The notes under the pieces are model-generated. The model ran no database searches. It saw only the letters and a program-made list of their open reading frames with translations, and was not told the origin of the DNA. A program made the position numbers and the translations under genes. From Pseudomonas sp. IPO3778 (GTDB taxonomy: Bacteria; Pseudomonadota; Gammaproteobacteria; Pseudomonadales; Pseudomonadaceae), in the NCBI RefSeq assembly GCF_013386825.1, contig NZ_JACARC010000034.1, positions 250,489 through 314,488 on the forward strand: 64,000 nt of DNA. The letters are read 5' to 3'. Shown here one piece after another: positions 35,081 to 45,128 of the stretch (position 1 is its first letter; each line of letters begins with the position of its first letter).

Positions 35081-36546
35081 CAATCTATTCCTAATTCTTT
35101 CCAGAGCGCATCGACACGAGCAGTGACCGCTTCGTCCTTGACGATTACGCGGCCCCATTCACGGGTGGTTTCACCCGGCCATTTATGGGTGGCATCCAGG
35201 CCCATTTTCGAGCCAAGGCCCGATACCGGCGAGGCAAAGTCGAGGTAGTCGATCGGCGTGTTATCGATCATCACCGTGTCGCGCTTGGGGTCCATGCGCG
35301 TGGTGATAGCCCAGATCACGTCGTTCCAGTCCCGAGCGTTGATGTCGTCGTCGGTGACAATAACGAACTTGGTGTACATGAACTGTCGCAAAAACGACCA
35401 CACACCCAGCATTACCCGCTTGGCGTGCCCCGGGTACGACTTCTTCATCGTCACGATGGCCATGCGGTATGAGCAGCCTTCGGGCGGCAGGTAGAAGTCG
35501 GTGATTTCCGGAAACTGCTTTTGCAGGATCGGCACAAACACTTCGTTCAAGGCCACGCCGAGGATGGCCGGCTCATCCGGCGGACGGCCGGTGTAGGTGC
35601 TGTGATAGATCGGCTTGATGCGGTGGGTGATGCGCTCGACGGTGAACACCGGGAAGCTGTCTACTTCGTTGTAGTAGCCAGTATGGTCGCCGTACGGGCC
35701 TTCATCGGCCATCTCGCCCGGGTGAATCACCCCTTCAAGGATGATTTCAGCGGTGGCCGGCACTTGCAGGTCGTTGCCACGGCATTTCACCAACTCGGTG
35801 CGGTTACCACGCAGCAGGCCCGCGAAGGCGTACTCGGACAGGCTGTCAGGCACCGGCGTGACGGCACCGAGGATGGTCGCCGGGTCTGCTCCCAGGGCCA
35901 CGGACACCGGGAAGGGTTTACCGGGATGCTTTTCGCACCACTCACGGAAATCCAGCGCGCCGCCACGGTGGCTCAGCCAGCGCATGATGACCTTGTTGCG
36001 GCCGATCACTTGCTGACGGTAGATGCCGAGGTTCTGGCGGTCCTTGTTCGGGCCCTTGGTGACGGTCAGGCCCCAGGTGATCAGCGGGCCGACGTCGCCG
36101 GGCCAGCAGGTTTGCACGGGCAGCATGCCGAGGTCGACGTCGTCGCCTTCGATGACCACTTCCTGGCACACCGCGTCCTTGACCACCTTGGGGGCCATGG
36201 CAATGATCTTGCGGAAGATCGGCAGCTTGGACCAGGCATCCTTCAGGCCCTTGGGTGGCTCGGGCTCCTTGAGGAAGGCCAGCAGCTTGCCGATCTCGCG
36301 CAGTTCGCTGACGGACTCGGCGCCCATGCCAAAGGCCACGCGATCGGGGGTGCCGAACAGGTTGCCGAGTACCGGGATATCAAAACCCACCGGATTTTCA
36401 AACAGCAGCGCCGGGCCCTTGTTGCGCAAGGTACGGTCGCAAATCTCAGTCATTTCCAGCACCGGGGAAATCGGCACCTGGATACGTTTCAACTCTCCGC
36501 GCTGCTCAAGTTGCTGCACGAAATCCCGAAGATCCTTGAATTTCAT
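35080..36546 (-). CDS. ubiD: 4-hydroxy-3-polyprenylbenzoate decarboxylase UbiD
   Basis: A 488-residue prenyl-FMN-dependent decarboxylase of ubiquinone synthesis. It begins MKFKDLRDFVQQLEQRGEL. The catalytic E-x-R-x-E region is seen in GNRTELVKCRGNDLQVPAT and in EIILEGVIHPGEMADEGPYG, and the metal/FMN loops in YSTGRPPDEPAI-like and MIDNTPIDYLDFASP. The ATG at 36546 is preferred to a GTG four codons upstream. The flavin maturase UbiX is not in the window. Confidence 0.95.
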   Translation of the reverse strand: MKFKDLRDFVQQLEQRGELKRIQVPISPVLEMTEICDRTLRNKGPALLFENPVGFDIPVLGNLFGTPDRVAFGMGAESVSELREIGKLLAFLKEPEPPKGLKDAWSKLPIFRKIIAMAPKVVKDAVCQEVVIEGDDVDLGMLPVQTCWPGDVGPLITWGLTVTKGPNKDRQNLGIYRQQVIGRNKVIMRWLSHRGGALDFREWCEKHPGKPFPVSVALGADPATILGAVTPVPDSLSEYAFAGLLRGNRTELVKCRGNDLQVPATAEIILEGVIHPGEMADEGPYGDHTGYYNEVDSFPVFTVERITHRIKPIYHSTYTGRPPDEPAILGVALNEVFVPILQKQFPEITDFYLPPEGCSYRMAIVTMKKSYPGHAKRVMLGVWSFLRQFMYTKFVIVTDDDINARDWNDVIWAITTRMDPKRDTVMIDNTPIDYLDFASPVSGLGSKMGLDATHKWPGETTREWGRVIVKDEAVTARVDALWKELGID

Positions 36547-36635
36547 TAACCATGCCACCCGTAAAATAGGCGTACATCCTACCTGCTCTTACGGTCGCTG
36601 GCAGCTTATTGAGCAGCATTGCCGACGACACCGAC

Positions 36636-38621
36636 TCAACGAGCCGATGCCTGGGTTTGATCGCGCAAGGTCTGGAACAACGGCTCAAGGAACGCCTCGA
36701 CGTACCGCGAACCCACCGCAGAGAGGTGATTGTCGTCGGTGTACAGCGAATGGCCCTTCAGCTCCACGCGGCACCAATCATTCACACTGCAGAGCTTCGG
36801 CGCCGGATCGAGCACCTTTACCTCGGGATCAGCAGCAGCAATTTGCGCGAATACGTGGTTGATGTAGGCCTGCCGCTTGAGGTGATCCGCCAGGGGCATT
36901 CCCTCTTTATCGGTGGGCCGGCCAAGCATCGCCAGGCGGCTGAGGCGGTAAGGGGCACTGAACTCCTGCAGGGGGACTTCCTTGACCAGCCACACTCGAT
37001 GACCACTGGCGCGCAATTGCTGCACAAGGGCGCGCAAGCTTTCGGCGAAGCGGCGCTCGGCGAAGGCCCGGTCATAGGCTCCGGTTGCAGGGTCCAGCAG
37101 CGACACCTCCGTGTCACCATCACGCTGCCCATAGACGTAAAGGCTCCAGCGCGCCACCAACACCACGTCGCTAAAGGTTTCCTGGCCCAACATCCGGGTG
37201 ACCCGCTGGTTGAAGCTCAAACAACCCGGAGTGCTTTCTTTGCGGTCAAACGGCAGGCAACCGGCATACCCGGCCTGAGTGACACTGACCCCATATTTGC
37301 TCGCACCGTCTTGCAATGCCGGAACCAGGGACGTGGCATGGCTATCGCCCCAAACCAATGCGCGTGTCGGCCCGGACTGAGGTCCGAAATGACAAAATCC
37401 ATGGCGACGATTTTTCTTCCCGTCCGCCAGGCAGGCCATCAGGTCCGGACTCCAGGTACGCGCCTGGGCAAATTGCAAGGCTTCGGGTGACAGGCGCCAA
37501 GGCAAGCCTTGCGTCCAGACCAGGCTTTTGCCGAGCAGTCCAAACCCAAGCAGCGCAATACCTGCCACCACCAGGATTTGCCGGCGCCCTGCCAACAATC
37601 GACGCTCGCGAAACGGCGCCTCGACAAACCGCCAGGACCCATAACCGAGCAACAGGCTCAATACAAACAGCGCACCGAGCTCCCAAGGGGCCAAGCCTTC
37701 GACACTGGCGTACTTGCCGAACACGTACACCGGCCAATGCCACAGGTACCAGGAGTAGGAGATCAGGCCAATGCCCACCAGCACACGGCTGCCCAACAGC
37801 TTGCCCGCCAGGGTGGCTTGCTGACCATTGCCCCAAATCAGGCACACCACGCCCACCACCGGCAACAAAGCCGCGACGCCGGGAAACGGAGTGCTTGGAT
37901 CAAAGCTGAAAACGGCCAGCAGGATCAGGCCCAGACCGGCAAGGCTGACAACCTGAGCCAAGGCCGGGCTGGCGCGGTAGTCGCGCATCGGGATTACCGC
38001 CAGCATTGCACCTGCCAGCAACTCCCAGGCACGCATCGGTAACAGGAAGAAGGCTTTTTCCGGATGGTGGGCCACCGCCCACACACTCATTGCGAAAGAC
38101 ACCAGCAACAACACGAACAACGCCGTGCGCCAGTGTTTGAGCCGGCTCGACAGCAGCGTCAGCAGCAGCGGGAAAACGATGTAGAACTGTTCTTCAACCG
38201 ACAACGACCAGGTATGCAGCAATGGCTTGAGGTCGGAGGCCACATCAAAATAGCCGTCCTGGCGCATGAAAAACAGGTTGGAGATAAACACCACCTGGTT
38301 ATGTACCGAGCGCCCCAACTCGCTGTAGTCCTTGGGCGCCAGCAGGAACCATCCCACCACTAGCGTGCCGAGCATCATCACGAAGAGTGCTGGAAGGATG
38401 CGCCGCGCTCGCCGGGCCCAGAAGCCGATGAAACTGAAGCGCTCGGCCTGACGCTCACGCCAGATGATCGAGGTGATCAAGTAGCCGGAGATCACGAAAA
38501 AAACGTCGACACCGACAAAGCCGCCAGTAAAGCCCGGTACACCAAAATGAAACAGCACAACCGCGATTACAGCTATGGCGCGCAGGCCATCAATGTCCCT
38601 GCGATAAGCGAGAATGGTCAT
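36636..38621 (-). CDS. AT3-SGNH acyltransferase (O-antigen/LPS acetylase type)
   Basis: A 661-residue membrane protein. The first 370 residues have about ten membrane helices and the acyltransferase-3 signatures RRDIDGLRAIAV, FFVISGYLIT and the WSLSVEEQFY segment. The C-terminal periplasmic SGNH domain (about 400-661) has GDSHATSLVPAL and DDNHLSAVGSRY, the Ser block and the Asp/His block. Proteins of this architecture acetylate sugars of LPS or other glycans. It lies between ubiD and rho, a conserved pseudomonad place. The acceptor sugar cannot be read from sequence. Confidence 0.9.
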   Translation of the reverse strand: MTILAYRRDIDGLRAIAVIAVVLFHFGVPGFTGGFVGVDVFFVISGYLITSIIWRERQAERFSFIGFWARRARRILPALFVMMLGTLVVGWFLLAPKDYSELGRSVHNQVVFISNLFFMRQDGYFDVASDLKPLLHTWSLSVEEQFYIVFPLLLTLLSSRLKHWRTALFVLLLVSFAMSVWAVAHHPEKAFFLLPMRAWELLAGAMLAVIPMRDYRASPALAQVVSLAGLGLILLAVFSFDPSTPFPGVAALLPVVGVVCLIWGNGQQATLAGKLLGSRVLVGIGLISYSWYLWHWPVYVFGKYASVEGLAPWELGALFVLSLLLGYGSWRFVEAPFRERRLLAGRRQILVVAGIALLGFGLLGKSLVWTQGLPWRLSPEALQFAQARTWSPDLMACLADGKKNRRHGFCHFGPQSGPTRALVWGDSHATSLVPALQDGASKYGVSVTQAGYAGCLPFDRKESTPGCLSFNQRVTRMLGQETFSDVVLVARWSLYVYGQRDGDTEVSLLDPATGAYDRAFAERRFAESLRALVQQLRASGHRVWLVKEVPLQEFSAPYRLSRLAMLGRPTDKEGMPLADHLKRQAYINHVFAQIAAADPEVKVLDPAPKLCSVNDWCRVELKGHSLYTDDNHLSAVGSRYVEAFLEPLFQTLRDQTQASAR

Positions 38622-38723
38622 AAATCTTGTAGTTAGCCTGATCAGATTGACGCAAGCGTAGTCGCACTTGCCTTTTTGTCTCTAAACAGACACACGCTTT
38701 AGCCAAACCTCCCTTTTTTGACA

Positions 38724-38749
38724 CAAAAAAAATGACGCCCCGTGGGGCG
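38724..38749 (-). terminator. Terminator after rho
   Basis: A short GC stem CGCCCC/GGGGCG with an AC loop, followed on the minus strand by a T tract of about eight, lies 28 bp after the rho stop. Confidence 0.85.
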
Positions 38750-38776
38750 CCATTCTTTTGGACCTGAAGCGTCGTG

Positions 38777-40036
<1,260 letters not shown>

Positions 40037-40232
40037 ATAGGAATGACGTAATCATTTATGGAGGGGGGGAAATTAAGCTTTTGGCTTAATGAGGCCGCGC
40101 CGCAGAGAAGGCGACAGGATCGCGTACTAATCGAAAAGGAGAGCGTCGGCGACGGCTTGCAGGGGGCAGTGGAGAAACCAGTGCGGGGCCGAATGTACCA
40201 CCTGAGTTTCAGAGCGTCTAGCCCTGTTTCAC
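40037..40232 (-). promoter_or_regulatory. Long rho leader region
   Basis: This 196-bp region between the trxA terminator and the rho ATG must hold the rho promoter and an untranslated leader. I see no clear leader peptide or -35/-10 pair, but the AT-poor centre and the distance fit an autoregulated leader as known for rho in E. coli. Confidence 0.4.
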
Positions 40233-40262
40233 GAAAAAGCCCCGCTATTTGCGGGGCTTTTT
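40233..40262 (-). terminator. Terminator after trxA
   Basis: A perfect 10-bp stem AAAGCCCCGC/GCGGGGCTTT with TATTT loop, followed on the minus strand by TTTTTCGT, lies just past the trxA stop. It separates trxA from rho. Confidence 0.92.
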
Positions 40263-40270
40263 GAGGACGC

Positions 40271-40600
40271 TTAGATATTGGCGTCCAGGAAAGCTTGGAG
40301 CTGGGACTTCGACAGCGCGCCGACCTTGGTGGCCTCGACGTTGCCGTTCTTGAACAGCATCAGGGTCGGGATGCCACGCACGCCGTGCTTGGCCGGGGTT
40401 TCCTGATTGTCGTCGATGTTCAGCTTGGCAATGGTCAACTTGCCTTCATAAGTAGAAGCAATGTCGTCCAGGACCGGAGCGATCATTTTGCAAGGACCGC
40501 ACCACTCAGCCCAGTAGTCAACCAGCACCGGGCCCTGGGCCTTCAGTACTTCGGCCTCAAAGGTCGCGTCGGTGACGTGCTTGATAAGATCGTTGCTCAT
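40271..40600 (-). CDS. trxA: Thioredoxin TrxA
   Basis: A 109-residue thioredoxin with the active site WAEWCGPCKM (Cys33 and Cys36 or close) and the cis-proline loop VRGIPTLMLF. It reduces disulfides in the cytosol with electrons from thioredoxin reductase. The ATG at 40600 has a GGAGA site; a frame reaching 40642 is an extension without homology. Terminators flank it, and the trxA-rho order is conserved in gammaproteobacteria. Confidence 0.97.
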   Translation of the reverse strand: MSNDLIKHVTDATFEAEVLKAQGPVLVDYWAEWCGPCKMIAPVLDDIASTYEGKLTIAKLNIDDNQETPAKHGVRGIPTLMLFKNGNVEATKVGALSKSQLQAFLDANI

Positions 40601-40721
40601 GGATGTCTCCGGGTTGTAAGCAAAAAAAACGTTGCCCATCATAGCCGCCCTTCCCGCGTTCAGGAAGCCGCAGCTGATTGACTCTTGCTATGGTGGTGCA
40701 TGAGTTTGGGTATAGCCCGAC

Positions 40722-41417
40722 TCAAGGGGTCACGGGAGTGATGAACGCAATGCCCGTACGCAGCGCCGCGTTACGTACGTGTTCCTGCATGCTTTTCTGC
40801 GCCGCCCCGCTCGCGCGCCGGGCCAGGGCACGGAGGATCTTGCGGTGTTCCTGCCAGGTCTCCATGGCCCGTTCCGGCCGGATGAACGGTAGTTTCTGAC
40901 TCTCCAGAAACACCTCGGCACTGGCACTGAGGATGCTCACCATCGCCTGATTGCCGCTGGCCAGCAGGATGCGCTGGTGGAATTCGAAGTCCAGCCGGGC
41001 TGCCGCTTCAAAGTCGCCGGCCTTTAACTCCTTGCGCATCGCCTCGACATTGTCTTCCAGGATGTCCAGTTCATCGGTGGTCAACGTCACTGCCGCCAGC
41101 CCCGCCGCAAAACCTTCCAGGGCGTAGCGCAGTTGAAAGATATCCAGCGGCGTTGCCTGCGCGGTAAACGGCCAGGCCAACCCCGGGAGCTCCTCGGCCG
41201 CCTGCACGAATACGCCTTTGCCCGGCTGCACACTCACCACACCCAATGCACTGAGGGATGACAAGGCTTCACGCAATGAGGCCCGGCTCACGCCCAATTG
41301 CAGCGCCAGATCACGCTGGGAGGGCAATGCATCGCCCGGCCCGAAGCCCTCGTCAGCGATCAATTTACGGATGGCCTGTAGCGCCACTTCCGGTACGGCT
41401 TGGGCGATGGAATTCAT
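40722..41417 (-). CDS. GntR-family regulator with FCD domain (FadR subfamily)
   Basis: A 231-residue regulator with an N-terminal winged helix (about 10-70; LPSQRDLALQLGVSRASLREALSSL is the recognition region) and a C-terminal FCD ligand-binding domain (about 85-220) with a metal-site Asp/His set in DFEFHQRILLASGN. It is divergent from the amino-acid ABC operon at 41672-44518, which it likely controls by sensing a substrate or product of that system. The 254-bp intergenic region should contain its operator. Confidence 0.88.
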   Translation of the reverse strand: MNSIAQAVPEVALQAIRKLIADEGFGPGDALPSQRDLALQLGVSRASLREALSSLSALGVVSVQPGKGVFVQAAEELPGLAWPFTAQATPLDIFQLRYALEGFAAGLAAVTLTTDELDILEDNVEAMRKELKAGDFEAAARLDFEFHQRILLASGNQAMVSILSASAEVFLESQKLPFIRPERAMETWQEHRKILRALARRASGAAQKSMQEHVRNAALRTGIAFITPVTP

Positions 41418-41671
41418 AAAAACTCAAGTTTCCAGTCAACTGAGCGCCTAGTTGTAAAGCTATTCTCGGCGCCCGGCAAGCCACGCCCCAAAGGGGCTCG
41501 CGGGGTTTTGTCGACGCTCGAAAAGGGTGCAGAAAGCGCAGCAACTGTTCAGACCAGTAAGACCGCTGAAACTCAACGACTACCGGCCTCTGCGCGCATT
41601 AAGGCAGTGCTGGCATGGGCTGTGCACTGGCAAAACCCAGAAAATCCTTTCGTCCTTTTCGGAGAGTTGCC

Positions 41672-42457
41672 ATGACCAAGCGTTGCAGCGCCCTGCTCAC
41701 TGCCCTGTTTGCCAGCCTGATGCTGAGCCAGGCGCCCGCCCAGGCCAACGGTCTGGACGATATCGTCGCCCGTGGCACCCTGAAGGTGGCCGTGCCCCAG
41801 GATTTCCCGCCGTTCGGTTCGGTGGGCCCGGACATGAAGCCCCGCGGCCTGGACATCGACACCGCAAAATTGCTGGCCGACCAGCTCAAGGTCAAACTTG
41901 AACTGACCCCGGTCAACAGCACCAACCGCATCCCGTTCCTCACCACGGGCAAGGTCGACCTGGTGATTTCCAGCCTGGGCAAGAACGCCGAGCGAGAGAA
42001 GGTCATCGATTTCTCCAAGGCCTACGCGCCGTTTTACCTCGCCGTGTTCGGGCCGCCGGATGCGCCGATCAGCACCGTTGACGACCTCAAGGGTAAAACC
42101 ATCAGCGTGACCCGTGGCGCCATTGAAGACATTGAGCTGACTGCCGTTGCGCCTAAAGAAGCCACGATCAAGCGCTTCGAAGACAACAACTCGACCATCG
42201 CCGCCTACCTGGCCGGCCAAGTGGACCTGATCGCCAGCGGCAACGTGGTGATGGTGGCTATCAGCGAGCGCAACCCCAAGCGTGTGCCCGCACTGAAAGT
42301 GAAGCTCAAGGACTCGCCGGTGTACGTGGGCGTGAACAAGAACGAGCCGGCGCTGCTGGACAAGGTCAACCAGATCCTGGTGGCGGCCAAGGCTGATGGC
42401 AGCCTCGAAAAGAATGCAATGCAGTGGCTTAAAGAACCGCTGCCGGCTGATCTCTGA
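41672..42457 (+). CDS. Amino-acid ABC transporter substrate-binding protein
   Basis: A 261-residue periplasmic family-3 solute-binding protein with a signal peptide (MTKRCSALLTALFASLMLSQAPAQA). The mature part begins GLDDIVARGTLKVAVPQDFPPFG, the standard start, and has LDIDTAKLLADQLKVKLELTPV and the DLVISSLGKNAEREKVIDFS stretch. The amino acid cannot be inferred. A GGAGAG site lies 6 bases before the ATG. It is the first gene of a four-gene operon. Confidence 0.92.
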   Translation: MTKRCSALLTALFASLMLSQAPAQANGLDDIVARGTLKVAVPQDFPPFGSVGPDMKPRGLDIDTAKLLADQLKVKLELTPVNSTNRIPFLTTGKVDLVISSLGKNAEREKVIDFSKAYAPFYLAVFGPPDAPISTVDDLKGKTISVTRGAIEDIELTAVAPKEATIKRFEDNNSTIAAYLAGQVDLIASGNVVMVAISERNPKRVPALKVKLKDSPVYVGVNKNEPALLDKVNQILVAAKADGSLEKNAMQWLKEPLPADL

Positions 42458-42478
42458 TCGCAGTAACGAGGGTTAGAT

Positions 42479-43147
42479 ATGGCCTATCAATTCGACTTTG
42501 TGCCGGTGCTGGCCAATACCGATCTGTTGCTGCGCGGTGCGCTGTTCACCCTTGAGCTGACCGCCATCGGCGCGGTGCTGGGTGTAGCGCTGGGAATCGT
42601 CGGCGCGGTGGTGAGGGCGTGGAAGATCCAGCCGTTCAGCTGGATCTTCGGGGTGTATGTCGAGTTGATCCGCAACACGCCGTTTCTGGTGCAGTTGTTT
42701 TTTATCTTCTTCGGCCTGCCGTCCCTCGGCCTGAAAATCACCGAATGGCAGGCGGCAGTGCTGGCGATGGTGATCAACCTGGGGGCCTATTCCACAGAAA
42801 TCATCCGCGCCGGGATCCAGGCCATCCCCCGCGGGCAACTGGAGGCGGCGGCGGCGCTGGCGATGACGCGCTTCGAGGCGTTCCGCCATGTGGTGCTGCT
42901 GCCTGCGCTGGGCAAGGTCTGGCCGGCCCTGAGCAGCCAGATCATCATCGTGATGCTCGGTTCGGCAGTCTGCTCGCAGATCGCCACCGAAGAGCTGAGC
43001 TTTGCCGCCAACTTTATCCAGTCGCGCAACTTCCGCGCCTTTGAAACCTATGCACTGACCACCCTGGTCTACCTGTGCATGGCGCTGATGATCCGCCAAT
43101 TGCTCAACTGGATTGGCCGTCGCTATGTGATGAGGAACGCCCGATGA
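42479..43147 (+). CDS. Amino-acid ABC transporter permease 1
   Basis: A 222-residue HisM/GlnP-type inner-membrane permease with about five helices. The N-terminal signature is LLLRGALFTLELTAIGAVLG and the EAA loop is QLEAAAALAMTRFEAFRHVVLP-like. It lies 21 bp after the binding-protein gene and overlaps the next permease by 4 bp (ATGA). Confidence 0.93.
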   Translation: MAYQFDFVPVLANTDLLLRGALFTLELTAIGAVLGVALGIVGAVVRAWKIQPFSWIFGVYVELIRNTPFLVQLFFIFFGLPSLGLKITEWQAAVLAMVINLGAYSTEIIRAGIQAIPRGQLEAAAALAMTRFEAFRHVVLLPALGKVWPALSSQIIIVMLGSAVCSQIATEELSFAANFIQSRNFRAFETYALTTLVYLCMALMIRQLLNWIGRRYVMRNAR

Positions 43148-43794
43148 GTGATTTTTCCTTCTGGGACATCGTGCGAAACCTGCTCACCGGCCTGCAGTGG
43201 ACGCTACTGCTGTCTCTGGTAGCGTTTATCGGCGGCGGCGTGATCGGCTTGCTGGTGATGATCCTGCGCATCAGCAACAAGGCCTTCCCGCGCAATGTCG
43301 CCCGTACCTACATCGAACTGTTCCAGGGCACGCCGCTGTTGATGCAACTGTTCCTGGTGTTCTTCGGCGTGGCCTTGCTCGGCGTGGATATTTCGCCCTG
43401 GCTGGCGGCGGCGATTGCCTTGACCCTGTTTACCAGCGCCTATCTGGCCGAGATCTGGCGTGGTTGCGTCGACTCCATCGCCCACGGGCAATGGGAGGCG
43501 TCCGCGAGCCTGGCCCTCAACCCGCTTGAGCAATTGCGCTACGTGATCCTGCCCCAGGCCCTGCGCATTGCCGTGGCGCCGACCGTGGGTTTCTCGGTGC
43601 AAGTGGTCAAGGGCACCGCCGTGACCTCGATCATCGGCTTCACCGAACTGACCAAAACCGGCGGCATGCTCGCCAACGCTACCTTCGAACCCTTCATGGT
43701 CTATGGCCTGGTGGCGCTGGGTTACTTCCTGCTCTGCTACCCGTTGTCCCTCAGTGCGCGCTACCTGGAAAGGAGACTGCATGCCTCTGCTTAG
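43144..43794 (+). CDS. Amino-acid ABC transporter permease 2
   Basis: A 216-residue HisQ/GlnP-type permease, the second half of the heterodimeric channel. The N-terminal signature is NLLTGLQWTLLLSLVAFIGG, and the EAA loop is HGQWEASASLALNPLEQLRYV. The start overlaps the upstream permease by 4 bp and the end overlaps the ATPase gene by 14 bp, which shows tight coupling. Confidence 0.93.
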   Translation: MSDFSFWDIVRNLLTGLQWTLLLSLVAFIGGGVIGLLVMILRISNKAFPRNVARTYIELFQGTPLLMQLFLVFFGVALLGVDISPWLAAAIALTLFTSAYLAEIWRGCVDSIAHGQWEASASLALNPLEQLRYVILPQALRIAVAPTVGFSVQVVKGTAVTSIIGFTELTKTGGMLANATFEPFMVYGLVALGYFLLCYPLSLSARYLERRLHASA

Positions 43795-44518
43795 AATTTC
43801 TGCCCTGCATAAATATTACGGCGACCACCATGTACTCAAGGGCATCGACCTGACGGTCGAAGAAGGCCAGGTGGTGGCGATCATCGGCCGCAGCGGCTCG
43901 GGTAAATCCACCTTGCTGCGCACCCTCAACGGCCTGGAATCGATCAACGACGGGGTAATTGAAGTCGACGGCGAATACCTCGACGCCGCCCGCGCCGACC
44001 TGCGCACCTTGCGCCAGAAAGTCGGCATGGTGTTCCAGCAGTTCAACCTGTTCCCGCACCTGACCGTGGGCGAGAACGTGATGCTCGCGCCGCAGGTGGT
44101 GCAGAAAGTACCCAAGGCCAAGGCGGCGCAACTGGCGCGACAAATGCTCGAGCGGGTCGGGCTCGGGGAGAAGTTCGACGCCTTCCCCGATCGCTTGTCA
44201 GGCGGCCAGCAGCAGCGGGTAGCCATCGCCCGCGCACTGGCCATGTCGCCCAAGGTATTGCTGTGCGATGAAATCACCTCGGCCCTGGACCCGGAATTGG
44301 TCAATGAAGTGCTCAGCGTAGTGCGCCAACTGGCCAAGGATGGGATGACGCTGATCATGGTCACCCATGAAATGCGTTTTGCACGGGAAGTGGGTGACAA
44401 GCTGGTGTTCATGCACCAGGGCAAGGTGCACGAAGTCGGCGATCCGAAAATCCTGTTTGCCAATCCGCAGACGGCTGAGCTGGCCAACTTTATCGGTTCA
44501 GTGGAGCGGACGGACTGA
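43781..44518 (+). CDS. Amino-acid ABC transporter ATP-binding protein
   Basis: A 245-residue polar amino-acid ATPase. Walker A is GRSGSGKSTLLR at about 36-47, the Q-loop is MVFQQFNLFPHLTVGENV, the signature is LSGGQQQRVAIARAL and Walker B is VLLCDEITSALDPE with the family's typical ITSALD variant. The ATG has AAAGGAG before it. It closes the operon and is convergent with the fimbrial cluster 4 bp away. Confidence 0.95.
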   Translation: MPLLRISALHKYYGDHHVLKGIDLTVEEGQVVAIIGRSGSGKSTLLRTLNGLESINDGVIEVDGEYLDAARADLRTLRQKVGMVFQQFNLFPHLTVGENVMLAPQVVQKVPKAKAAQLARQMLERVGLGEKFDAFPDRLSGGQQQRVAIARALAMSPKVLLCDEITSALDPELVNEVLSVVRQLAKDGMTLIMVTHEMRFAREVGDKLVFMHQGKVHEVGDPKILFANPQTAELANFIGSVERTD

Positions 44519-44522
44519 TGCA

Positions 44523-45128
44523 TCAGGCCCCGGGAGCCCACTCAAAACCACCCTGCCCCTCAACTATTGTTTCATCCCTTACGGCCAGCAAAGCAATGGG
44601 CAGGAAGGTCTCGACGTTGACCAAGGCGGTAAAGCGGCGCCCAAGCACCGGCACACCGGCCACCTGTGCAACGAGCCTATGGCCTGGCAACAATAGGCCG
44701 GGCGCCGGCTCGTCAGACGAGGGCGATGTCACCAGCTCAACGTTTTTTCCATCGATTTGAGCCGATTGCAGGCTCAGCGTGAAATGCCCCTGGCGCCCAA
44801 ACCGAAACCCCTGCGCGCCAGCGGGTACACCGGTGAAACGCAACGCCATGGGTACCGGCACCTCACAGGCAACGCTCAGGCGAAGCGTGCGCGTGCCCAG
44901 CGCAATCTGTGGCGAACCCCGCTCGGCTTGGCGAACCACACCGTAGTCAACCCGAGGTTGGTTCAAGGACACACGACAGTTATGTGCCTGGGCCTCATTG
45001 GCCAACATCACCACAAAAAGCAGCAGATAGAGGAACAGCCCGTAACGCAAGCGCCCACATTCAAAATGCCCTGCGGGCTCAGAGGGTACGGCAGACCGCC
45101 GAAGCTGTTTCATAGAATTTGTCGTCAT
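44523..45128 (-). CDS. Fimbrial subunit/tip-like protein of the chaperone-usher operon
   Basis: A 201-residue exported protein at the 3' end of the fimbrial operon. The N-terminus has a hydrophobic signal region (LRYGLFLYLLLFVVMLANEAQA) after a 30-residue extension. The mature start HNCRVSLNQPRVDYGVV, followed by the TRTLRLSVACEVP strand, is a pilin-like beta-sandwich with a Cys pair (in NCRV and VACEV). It lacks an obvious extra adhesin domain, so it may be a minor or tip pilin. The start is uncertain; the ATGs at 45128 and 45113 both overlap the usher gene, which suggests coupling. Confidence 0.65.
   Translation of the reverse strand: MTTNSMKQLRRSAVPSEPAGHFECGRLRYGLFLYLLLFVVMLANEAQAHNCRVSLNQPRVDYGVVRQAERGSPQIALGTRTLRLSVACEVPVPMALRFTGVPAGAQGFRFGRQGHFTLSLQSAQIDGKNVELVTSPSSDEPAPGLLLPGHRLVAQVAGVPVLGRRFTALVNVETFLPIALLAVRDETIVEGQGGFEWAPGA

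Noticed and set aside
40037..40232. A rho leader peptide gene
   Set aside because: No frame in the leader has both a start with a ribosome site and a plausible short peptide.
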